Positions 1 through 9,300 of a stretch of 21,283 nt of DNA are shown here, one piece after another. Position 1 is the stretch's first letter. Each line of letters begins with the position of its first letter. The notes under the pieces are model-generated. The model saw only the letters and a program-made list of their open reading frames with translations, did not search any database and had not been told where the DNA came from. The stretch comes from Ichthyosporea sp. XGB-2017a (taxonomy: Eukaryota; Opisthokonta; Ichthyosporea), in the NCBI GenBank assembly GCA_002811675.1, contig PDIM01010319.1:49719-71001 (forward strand), in the 5' to 3' direction. The position numbers and the translations under genes were made by a program.

Positions 1-11
1 AAAAAAAAAAA

Positions 12-63
<52 letters not shown>

Positions 64-148
64 AAAGAAAAAAGAGAACCCCAAAACCAAAAATATCCAA
101 AAAGCAACCAACACACAAAAAAAAAGAAAAAAAAAAGAAAAAGAAAAG
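1..148. repeat. A-rich low-complexity tract at window edge
   Basis: The first 61 bases are adenine except for one T at base 13. The sequence then stays strongly A-rich, with scattered G and C, to about base 148. No reading frame or RNA is seen. It may be a genuine genomic homopolymer or an assembly artefact at a contig end; the sequence alone cannot separate these. Confidence 0.8.
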
Positions 149-194
149 TGAAGTAAAACAACAACGGAGAGACTCAGAACTGAGAGGGGAGGGG

Positions 195-257
195 TAGGGT
201 TAGCACAGCTTGTTTCCTATACCCCTAACCCTAGAGGATAACCCTAGACATAACCCT
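195..257. promoter_or_regulatory. Cluster of four telo-box-like (TTAGGG/AACCCT) motifs
   Basis: Within 63 bases lie TAGGGTTAG (195-203), AACCCTAG (227-234), AACCCTAG (240-247) and AACCCT (252-257). All match permutations of the TTAGGG telomere repeat. They sit about 400 bp upstream of the NDUFB8 start codon. In plants the related AAACCCTA telo-box is a known promoter element of ribosomal and some metabolic genes, so a promoter role is reasonable. The C-rich strand orientation at a left-hand sequence end would also fit degenerate subtelomeric repeats. Neither reading is proven. Confidence 0.5.
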
Positions 258-356
258 CCCACCCCACACCCCCTCACTGTGTCTTTTTCGTCTGTGTCCC
301 TCTCTCCTTTACTTCTCTTTATTGTGGGACTCTCGCATATTTGGACATTGTCGATT

Positions 357-372
357 GACTGACTGACTGACT
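357..372 (+). repeat. (GACT)4 microsatellite
   Basis: Four perfect GACT units, extended on both sides by partial units, lie about 290 bp upstream of the NDUFB8 ATG. The repeat is in the presumed promoter or 5' untranslated region. The rest of 260-661 shows no gene I can support; it is pyrimidine-rich near the start codon. Confidence 0.8.
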
Positions 373-661
373 GATTCACTGACGGAGATTGAGTCACTCA
401 GTGTTGCCGATTATTGGATACATAGCCACCCTGCTACTTCCTTGCTCTCTACCCCAGAGTTTTCTTCTCGCAACGTTACGTTAGTGGGATTCGAATTTGT
501 ATTGTGTGTGTGCGTTTCCAGCCAGCCTAGCCAGTATTGTAGCCAAGATTGGATTTTAACCGCTCTATTTTTGTTTTGAATCGACACTTTTGGTAGTTGT
601 TTTTTTTGTTTTTGCAAAAGTCTCTCTTTTTATTTCTATTTATACCGTTTACGAATCAGAC

Positions 662-1365
662 ATGTCCTCTTCCCGTGGTGTTTCACTTGCGAAATCCGTT
701 TTGTTTCGTCGCCCAACCGTGTTGAGCTCACTCAACTCGTCTACAGCTTCCAGAATGATGCTTCTTCGTGCTGGGGGAGGAGGTCCCAGTGGGGGATCCA
801 TGGTGCCTCGACCACCTGTGGCCGATACTTCCGCAGACGCTGCAAGAATGCCTACCGCAGCTGATGATGACGGGCTGACAATCATGGATTACCCGAAGGT
901 GCCAGACGAGGTTATGCAAGCCAGGGATCCACATAAGTACTGGGATAAGCAGTCCCGAAGAGATTTCGGAGAGACGGTACGTTTGTGCTGAGGAGTAGGA
1001 CCTGTGCATAACAGTGGTTCTTCTCTCATTTGTATTATGTGTAAGCTTTTATGTTTTGTTCAGCTGCTAAAGCCTAACTTGATTTTTTGTATTTTTATTT
1101 TGTCTTCTGTGTATGGGGTGCTCCGAATATATAGATGAATGAGAATGATGAAGCGTTTGGAGTATGGGTTTATGACCAGGTGACTCCAGTCGATCCTTAC
1201 ACTTCCTTGAAGCACCTCAGTATGGCCCTTGTTGGTCTTTTTGCTATTTTTCAGATTGCCAGATTTGTCAATCGCGAAGACCGAAAAGTGGCTGCACCTA
1301 GAACTATGCCTTATGCTGCAGAAGACGATCCGTATGGAAGTGCACACTTTGCAAAAGCCCAATAG
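662..1365 (+). CDS. NDUFB8: NADH dehydrogenase (complex I) accessory subunit NDUFB8
   Basis: Coding exons are 662-976 and 1135-1365, giving 181 residues. The product is an accessory subunit of the membrane arm of mitochondrial respiratory complex I. Residues 1-45 are rich in Ser, Arg and Ala and lack acidic residues, as expected of a mitochondrial targeting peptide. Residues 76-95 (MDYPKVPDEVMQARDPHKYW) match the family signature DYPKLPD...RDPWYSWD, followed by FGE just before the splice junction. After the junction, VTPVDPYTS precedes a single membrane helix at about 130-149, as in animal NDUFB8. The frame is open upstream of 662 but contains no ATG there, so 662 is the start. The subunit is similar in size to its animal counterpart (about 186 residues). 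The identification rests on these signatures; overall similarity is modest. Confidence 0.9.
977..1134 (+). other. Intron of NDUFB8 (158 bp, phase 0)
   Basis: The donor is ACG|GTACGT and the acceptor ATATATAG|ATG. The intron contains an in-frame stop (TGA at 989-991) and a T-rich 3' half. Removing it joins ...RRDFGET to MNENDEAFGVW, which restores the order seen in NDUFB8 homologues. Confidence 0.9.
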
Positions 1366-1696
1366 ACGGAAATTGAGGAGTTGTAGTTTTAGTATTTAGC
1401 TTATCGTTTAGCTGTTATATGTAATTAGAAGCGAGAAAGGAGTGGGTGCTTTTGGGTATATGCAGCTGCCATGATATGGTGATGGGGTTTAGTCAGTATC
1501 AGATCTTGCTGAAGGGAAGAGAATGGCCTTGCCCTCTATTCAGGGCCTCCTTTTTTATCTCATTGTTTATTTTACTCTGGCAAGAGGCTTGTGCAAGATG
1601 TGTTGTAAGGTGATAGATGGGCGAAGCTGTGATTTGAAGCGCAGCAATGCCTGTCATGTCGCTGCTGTAATACGTAAATGTGAAATAAGAATCAAA

Positions 1697-1719
1697 AATA
1701 AAAACACTGATAGTTTATT
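1697..1719. terminator. Interleaved polyadenylation signals of a convergent pair
   Basis: AATAAA on the + strand at 1697-1702 would serve NDUFB8, about 330 bases after its stop. AATAAA on the - strand (TTTATT at 1714-1719) would serve the membrane-protein gene, about 25 bases after its stop. The two signals are 11 bases apart, so the 3' untranslated regions of the two genes probably overlap. No gene is seen between 1366 and 1743; a + strand open frame there reads as 3' untranslated sequence. Confidence 0.6.
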
Positions 1720-1743
1720 GTCCATTCATGTTAACGGTTACAA

Positions 1744-2426
1744 TCATACGTGCCATACACAAGGCATACAGTTGTTGATTGGGTAACATATGCCTGAGCG
1801 CTCCTTCCGATTAAGGACGGCGCCTTCGTGAAGAACATTGTAGACCCAGAAAGGTAGTAACAATGCAAAGTACATAAGAGCCATAGCGGCAAGGGATACT
1901 GAAAGGACAGAAAGGTAATAAAGCTCGGGCGCAGAACGCTCACACTTTCTGGCCTCTAAAACCAAAAAGGTATAAAAAATGAAATAAATACACTGCATAG
2001 CTCCCCATACGTGAAAGCAGACTTTAACAAACCAAGGGATTACAAGCATACAACTGAAACATAACCAGAATCCAGTCATGACAAGCGAATTCAGAAGACC
2101 GTATAGGACGTAGGAAAAGAGATCTTGTTCGCAGTAATCCCTCCCGGAATTGAAGAGAACTGATGCCATTACCGTTACTATTGTGGCATTCAAGGCAAGG
2201 AAGACTAGATGCCTTTACCATCAGAATATGCAAAAGATATGTATTCGTAGTTTTTTTGGTTTTCAAATAATTCATAATCGATTAATACTGACATTCTGTT
2301 GAGTTAACGCCCTCTAATACTTAAAGAAAGGCAACACGGAATAAATACTTACGTTTTTCGCTTTTGATCAGGCTGCTGCATGGCCAAAATGAAATAAGAC
2401 CAATGCACAATCATATAAGGCCACAT
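1744..2426 (-). CDS. Small multi-pass membrane protein, two-exon model
   Basis: Proposed exons are 2426-2353 and 2140-1744 on the - strand, giving 156 residues. I do not recognise the family with certainty. The second exon encodes three or four long hydrophobic stretches, for example VLYGLLNSLVMTGFWLCFSC, a segment around CIYFIFYTFLVL, and a final one around LYYLSVLSVSLAAMALMYFA. The first exon adds MWPYMIVHWSYFILAMQQPD. Between the last two helices, CERSAPELYYLSV resembles the membrane region preceding the RING finger in some plant-type RING E3 ligases. No RING cysteines follow, and a stop comes 40 residues later. The stop immediately upstream of an ATG at 2193 shows the upstream sequence must be spliced or that translation starts at 2193; the splice model was preferred because both sites are good and the frame is kept. 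Upstream exons are possible: a donor-like GTGAGT lies at 2564-2559. Confidence 0.55.
2141..2352 (-). other. Proposed intron of the membrane-protein gene (212 bp, phase 2)
   Basis: The donor is AAAAAC|GTAAGT (consensus) and the acceptor TTCTCTTCAATTCCGGGAG|G, with a pyrimidine-rich stretch before it. The joined codon is AC|G (Thr). The intron contains stops in the frame being joined. Other AG acceptors nearby at CAATAG and CATCAG would shift the frame. Confidence 0.5.
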
Positions 2427-3305
2427 TCTGAATAATCTTCTTCCTGCCAACTAGTTATGTCCGCACCTGCACCAATGAAGGGCAAAAGACTGTGCTGGTT
2501 CAAATATCAGACTACTTCCACCTCTCCTCTTTTTCCGTTTCTTCCTCCCTCTTCTTCTACTCACCCAAAGAAGGTTTTAAAATATGTCCTAAATTGATAA
2601 ATCTGCACTAGTTTTTTACAGCCCACCCATTACGCCCCCTTCCCCGCCCGCCCTCTTCTTGCATTCACACAACAAAATCGCCAAAGGATTGAGCAAGAAA
2701 GGTTGTTAAAACCAAAGATTGCTATTCCAAGGTTGCACTACTCACTACAGATTCCACAAATTCATTCCATCATCCATCGACTCAACGCAAATCAATCCAT
2801 CCGACCATGCCTGTAAGACATAACCGATAACAGCCGGCCAAGGGAATATATATACACAATAGCCTTAGACACAAAATGAATGGTAATTGTAGTCTAGTGT
2901 AGACCTCTGGTTGTGCGTTATCCTTCCTATATATATATCACATTTGCCGCTATTATCTGGCACAAATAAAATAAACATCATACCATATTCCCCCGAGGGA
3001 ATAGATTCACATCGTTGCCATAGATATACTTTTCCTATATAAATAATATATAACATTTATGGGGCTTTTTTACTACCTGTGTGCAAAAAGTTATTTTTTT
3101 GTCTTACTTCTACAAGCTTGTCTTCTTCTGTCCTGCTCCCCTTCCCAGCTTCTTGTGTGTTTTTTTATCTCTATGGGGAGATAGAGTCTGGCACAGATTC
3201 ATAAGAAGCTGAGAGATAGCTTGGTGTAAAGCTTTGTTGAATTAGCATTGCTAGAGTATAGAGCTTGATTAATTGAAGTCAAGGTCTGAGGAAAGTGCTT
3301 GGGGG
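2427..3305. promoter_or_regulatory. Divergent upstream region with a candidate TATA box
   Basis: This 879-bp gap separates the membrane-protein gene (-) from the giant coiled-coil gene (+). It is rich in pyrimidine tracts and AT-rich runs. TATATAAAT at 3036-3044 is the best TATA candidate for the + gene, implying a leader of about 240 bases. ATATATATAC near 2845 is a weaker alternative. No gene on either strand can be supported here, apart from possible unproven 5' exons of the - strand gene. Confidence 0.35.
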
Positions 3306-6300
3306 ATGAGCATCATTAACTTTCCCAAACTCGACCCTGGGGAGTATTACAATACTTCTTCAAGGCTAGATGATTTTCTTCCAAAGCCCTCTAAGGGGCA
3401 ACGTCACAACCACCACCGCAGTGTGGAGGAATATCTCAGTCAAAGGGAACCTTCCCACCATCATATGAGTCAGTTCGTCGGGGGTAGTGAAGGCCATTTT
3501 ACGCCCCAGACCCCTCCAAAGCATTATCACCATCACAGGAGTGTCGAAGATTACCTTCCTCGCCCACAGTCAAGAAGACAAAATAATCTTCACAAGAATA
3601 CGAATAGCAGACCCAAAACCGCCTGCTTTTGTCCTACATCTGGGGCAGTGGCTGGAGACTTGCGTTTCAGTCCACCAAGTTCACGTCGCCCTATGAATGT
3701 GCGGATGCACGAAGGACAGGAGGGTGCAGATGGCATGCTGACAGACGGAGCAAGCAGCAGTCGGGAGTTTGACGGTGACAGCAGGTGCAGTAGAGAGTTT
3801 TATCAAGACCTCAGGGAAATAAGGGACGGGCGGGGAGAGTACGTGCGAGAGTGGAAAGATCGTCCTCGGTGTCGTGATGAACAGAGAAGAGGAGAAAGTG
3901 AACGTGGGCGATGGGAGTGGAAGCAAGAAAGAGAGGGGCACGAACGAGCACGGGAGTGGGAAAGAGAAAGGGAATGGGAACGAGAACGGGAAAGGGAAAG
4001 GGAGCGGGAACGGGAACGGGAAAGGGAAAGGGAACGGGAACGGGAAAGAAAGGAACAGGAGATAAAGAAACGAGAATACGAAAAGCGTAAGCGTGAGCAG
4101 GAAAAGGCTAAACGCGACTCTGAACGCAAGAAAAGAAATGAAATCATTTCGCAATTGAGAAAGGCCAGTGAGCATTTTGGACAACTGGTTTCTACATTAT
4201 TGACTACCTTGCATGGATTTCATCTGCGATACGACAACGGAACTAGCAATTCACAAGAACTGGTAGACCTCATCACCTCAAGCAGTGGTAAAAAGGATGG
4301 ACTAAGTTGCTTAGAAACCTCTAGATTCAGTGATATTGCTAGCGTTCTGAGGCAAAGTAAATCCAAAGTAAAAGCTCTTGAAAAAATATGTCAGAAAATC
4401 GACCTTAAGTCAGTAATGGGTACCAAGTCAGAGCTTGAAAACTGCCGGTTGGTAATAGATGACCAACAGGTGACAATAAGTAAGCTAACCGAGCAATTAA
4501 CAGAGCTTGAACAAATGAAGTCGTTTGAAGAAAACAATCTTTTGTCTCACGAACAGTCCCTTAAACAGCACCAAGAAGCCTTGCTTGATCTGCGAAAACA
4601 CCACAATGATGCCCAATTAGCTATATCTAAGCTACAGCAAAGTTGTGCAGATCACAAAGCTGTTGCAGAGCAGAAGGGGAATATTGTGATTACCCTCCAA
4701 AGACAAATACACAAGCTTGAAGAGAGCGCCAAAGCCAAAGATTCTCTTTTACATAACTTGCGTGAAGATGGAAAACAAAAAAATAAGGAGATTGAAGAAT
4801 TGAAAACATACAAAAATAGTGAACATGGGGAACATATTCAGGAGCTCCAAAAGGAAATTGAAAAATATAAGACATTGGTGCATCACAAAAACGAAGAGCT
4901 TGAGGATTTAGGTGACCGTATGGGTGAAGCATCTCGAAAATGCAACGAGCGGATTAGACAAACGGAAGAAGAGTTCAGTGAAAAAAAGCATGCATTGGAG
5001 ATGACCATGGAGAAGCTAAAAGAGGGGCATGCCAAAGAACTGGATGTCCTTAATGAAGAAGCCCAAAAGGCCTTCGATAAGAACTCTGAAACAATCACAG
5101 ACTTGGAAGAGCTCATTCAGGAGCTGAAAGCCTCAGAGGCTACAAACAAAGATTCAATTTCGCGCTTACAGAGGGATGTCGAAAAAGAAAAAGAGATTGT
5201 TATTTTCACAGCGGATGCCAAAGAAAAGTTAGAAATGGAGCTGTCTTCAGTGAAGCAAAAGTACGAAGAACAAAAAGAGTTGGCTACAAAAAGTGAAGTT
5301 GCTTTACTTGAACAGGAAGAACTTGCAAAAGCACTGAAAAACGAAAAAGATTCATCTATGGAACTCGTAAAAAGGGAATATGAAACCAAAATAGATTCCT
5401 TAAGTAATATCATATCTAATTTTAAAGCGCCCAGTAGCCAGAGTAACCTCTCACCTTCTTCGTCAGTGAATATAAAGAGCAGACCATGTTCTCAGTTGAT
5501 CCAGGACGATCAACATTCTTTCTCTTCCACTTCTCTCGCTGATGACAATAGGGAAATCCCTGCTGGAAAGGTTCAAGTGGATTTTAATACCCCCTCTAAT
5601 AATGTAGTCGAAGGAGCTCAGGTCCAGTCATCGAAACCATACCATGTTGCTTTAGTCAAGGCTTATGAGGATAACATTAAGGAGCTGAGAGACATACTGC
5701 AAGTGAAAGATCGTCAAATGGAAATACTATGCCATTCGATGAAGACAATTTCTGTGACAGAGCATTCACACTATGTACGAGAGGGCTCAGGATCAGCTCT
5801 TCGGAGCGAAGATAAACATGATAGTGAAATCCGAACTTTGGGGCAGATGCAAAAGTATATTTCTCTTTTACTTGAGTTAATTTCCGAAAGTGGCGCTTTA
5901 TCATCATCTTCTGATAGTGAAACTGCCGATGGGGAGTATCAAAGTCAAAGTCACACCAACAATACCGCTAGTACCGTAGAGCAGAAAAATTTACTTAAGC
6001 GACAGATAGCGCATATCTGCAAAGAAAACGTATCTCTTAAGAAAGATATATTCAGGAGTCGAGCACAAGCAGTTGAAGCATTATCGGAGTTAGAGACTTC
6101 CCGCGGGTTGTACATGACAGAAATTAAAGAACTTCAGGGACGATACCGTGCCATCAAATTAAAGCTTAAGAAAGATCAATGCAGTTTGATGAAAGAAGTT
6201 ATCAAGGGCCAGAATATTTTTGCCCAACAACGTCGCAGTCGCTCTGTATCCCCTTGCCGTGAGCCGTGCCCGCCGTCCCCCTGGAATTCCATCGTTGAAG

Positions 6301-9300
6301 ATTCGGCAATTCAATGCAGAGATGAACACTGTATTTGGAAGGGCGAACTCGAGACTATAAGGCAAGGGGTATGTGATGCTTTAATGGTTCCCGAGGAAGA
6401 ATCAAAAAAGATTGATGTTCAAACTTTGGTCGAGCGTATTCAAACGCTAATGGAGATGATTGCTGATGATGATTCAGTGGGCGAGTCTGGAGATGTAAAA
6501 AGGCTCAAGGAGGAGCTTGAAAAGAAGAAGCAGCTTGTATCCCTTTTAGAGCAGGATCTTAAAGATGTTTCGACAGACCACACTAATGAAATGAAAAAGT
6601 TAGCTTGTGAGGTTCAAAATAGTGCCAAACTGCTTGATGAGCAAAAAAGTATTATTGCAAATGTTACCCGGAGTAAGGATGCAGAGATACAAAAACTTAA
6701 GGCAGATTTACAGACGACTGAAGAACGACTTGTAGCTGTACAAAATTTGGTGGAAGAAAAGGCTAAAGAGAATGAAATTCTGTCGGGAGAAGTGCGAAAG
6801 AAAAAACTTACCCATCAGCGTTCCACAAAAACCTTGTTGCTAGATAAAGACACTTTGCAAACCGAAAACGTGAAGCTTTTAAAGGCGAATTCCGAATTGA
6901 CGAAGCAATTGAAAGACTTTGAAGCGTTAAAAGCGGAAAATGAAGACCTTAAAGCCTGTACAGAAGACTTGCTTGCGCAGGAACCGGCAGCAGAATTGTT
7001 TGAAGGATTGCTCGCTATGCTCGAGGAGGGGACTTTAAGTGGTCGCGCTTCCAACAACGGGTCCTTATCCGTTTCTGAAGACATATTACCCCTACAAGAA
7101 GAAATTTCGCGTTCACCTTCCTCTATTTCTAGCGATGACAAAGCTCGGTTGAGCTGTGATGAGAATGTTGCTAATGAAAGTTTATGTGGCAGTTTACATG
7201 TCACCTCACAAGAGGGCAGTGGTTTGGAAGAAAGAGATGCGGGGAGTATTGTGGAGGATATAAGACAAGAAGAAGGTAGGGAAAGTTTCAAAGAAAGTAT
7301 TGCTGGTTCTGAAGCAGAAGGAGGTACCTTAGTCCAACTTCAATTAGAACTTGATGAACGGAAGCTGCAGCTGAGTCCCAGAGAACGCGATAGTTTTGCA
7401 CAAAGTACCGAAAGTCTTGAATGTGATGTCATAGAGCGAAAGAAAAACAAGGAGGCTTCAGAGCAATTTAAAGAAACGGGGGTGGAGCAAGATTTGGCCT
7501 CTCCTGCTACCAAACAAACTATGGCATATGAGAACATACATTGCCCAGGTAGTATCGGAAGCATACCAAAAAGTAACTTGAGCACTTGCAGTCTTAAAGG
7601 AAACAGTGCAAGTTTAGAAATGAGTGGTAGCAAAGTGTATAATGAGAACATGTTTGCCGAAAGTCTCGTGTCAGATAATGTAAGCACAGAAAGTCAACCT
7701 GGAAGTAGCTGCAATTTAGTTCAAAATACTGCTAATGGCTGCAAAGAGAGAGAATCAGCCGAGAGCTTCTTGTCAGATAATTTAAGTACGGAAAGTCGTC
7801 CTGGAAGTAGCTGTAATTTAGTTCAAAATACTGCTAATGGCTGCAAAGAGAGAGAATCAGCCGAAAGCCTCTTGTCAGATAATTTAAGCACGGAAAGTCG
7901 TCCTGGAAGTAGCTGCAATTTATTTCAAAATACTGCTAATGGCTGCAAAGAGAGAGAATCAGCCGAAAGCCTCTTGTCAGATAATTTAAGCACGGAAAGT
8001 CGTCCTGGAAGTAGCTGTAATTTAGTTCAAAATACTGCTAATGGCTGCAAAGAGAGAGAATCAGCCGAAAGCCTCTTGTCAGATAATTTAAGCACGGAAA
8101 GTCGTCCTGGAAGTAGCTGTAATTTAGTTCAAAATACTGCTAATGGCTGCAAAGAGAGAGAATCAGCCGAAAGCCTCTTGTCAGATAATTTAAGCACGGA
8201 AAGTCGTCCTGGAAGTAGCTGTAATTTAGTTCAAAATACTGCTAATGGCTGCAAAGAGAGAGAATCAGCCGAAAGCCTCTTGTCAGATAACTTACGCACA
8301 GAACGTCTTCCTGGAAGTAGCTCTAATATAGTACAAAATAGTGACAATTGTTGCAATGACAAAGCGTCCATTGAAAGTCACACATCGGATTTCTTAAGCA
8401 GTTCGAGTCTCGCGGAAGTAACTGCTGATCTAACGCTTAATGATGAAAACGAGGATGATGACTGTGCCAAAGACCTTGTTTTGAATGACACAAGGAGTCT
8501 CCGTGGTAGTAGCACTGTGAATAATGGATGCGAAATCACCAGGAAAGAAATTTCCGATCGCATGAGCTTAGATAAAGAAACCGAAAATCTGGAAAATGAG
8601 TATATGTGCACTTCTAGAAAGGAGTGTAATGAGGACCTTGCGCATGGTGTCGAAAATAGTGTCAAAAAAGGCATTGTAAATCACTGTCCAGGCATTGAAG
8701 ATGGCACACAAGATTATTTGAGCGATAAAAAGTGTCACGAAAGTGCTAGTCAAATCACCGAAGTTAAAAAGCACAACTTTGGGAACCTAAACAAAAGTTG
8801 TGAAAGTGTAGTGACGGATGGAATTCAGAGATGTAAAGCAAATGGTGAAGATGTGCAGGAAAATGCTCCCGTGAAACAGTGCAGTAAGTCGGATGAAGCC
8901 TTGGATTCTTGTGAATACGATAAAGCGGGCGATGGATTAAAAGGAAACAACAGTAGATCTTGCTTTGATGACGAAACCCTTCGGTCAAACGTTTGCAAAG
9001 GAGAGGCAGAGCCACAGAATCCAAAAATGACAGAGCCGGAAGCAAAGATGCTATCTAACTTCCTTGAACATAGGATTTCAAATGAAGGCCACGCAGAAGA
9101 TGCTCAAAATATGTCCAGAGAGGGGAGTACCGAAAGCGATGAGTTCGGAAAAGCTCTCTTAAGTATGAAAGTGGAATCGCTTTACATACAGCCATCGAAT
9201 CATAAAGACAAAGGGGTCAGAGACTCGCGTCATTCTAATAGACATGATACACATGACGACGAAACGAGTAATGAAATAGGGGAAAGTGACCCCGAAATCC

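Noticed and set aside
485-500. GGGATTCGAAT, similar to a tRNA T-arm/B box
   Set aside because: No A box, anticodon stem or acceptor pairing could be found at the right spacing on either strand.
1523-1786. Open frame of 87 codons on the + strand, Cys-containing
   Set aside because: It lies between the NDUFB8 stop and its polyadenylation signal, spans that signal and overlaps the 3' end of the - strand gene. It has no recognisable protein features.
2461-2660. Possible upstream exon(s) of the membrane-protein gene (GTGAGT donor at 2564)
   Set aside because: The upstream frame is short and soon closed by a stop, and the acceptors that could join it are ambiguous in phase; kept only as a note in the gene entry.
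3681-4184. Long - strand frames rich in Phe/Pro or Ser/Arg
   Set aside because: They are antisense shadows of the Glu-Arg codon repeat in the giant coiled-coil gene; the composition follows from the repeat.
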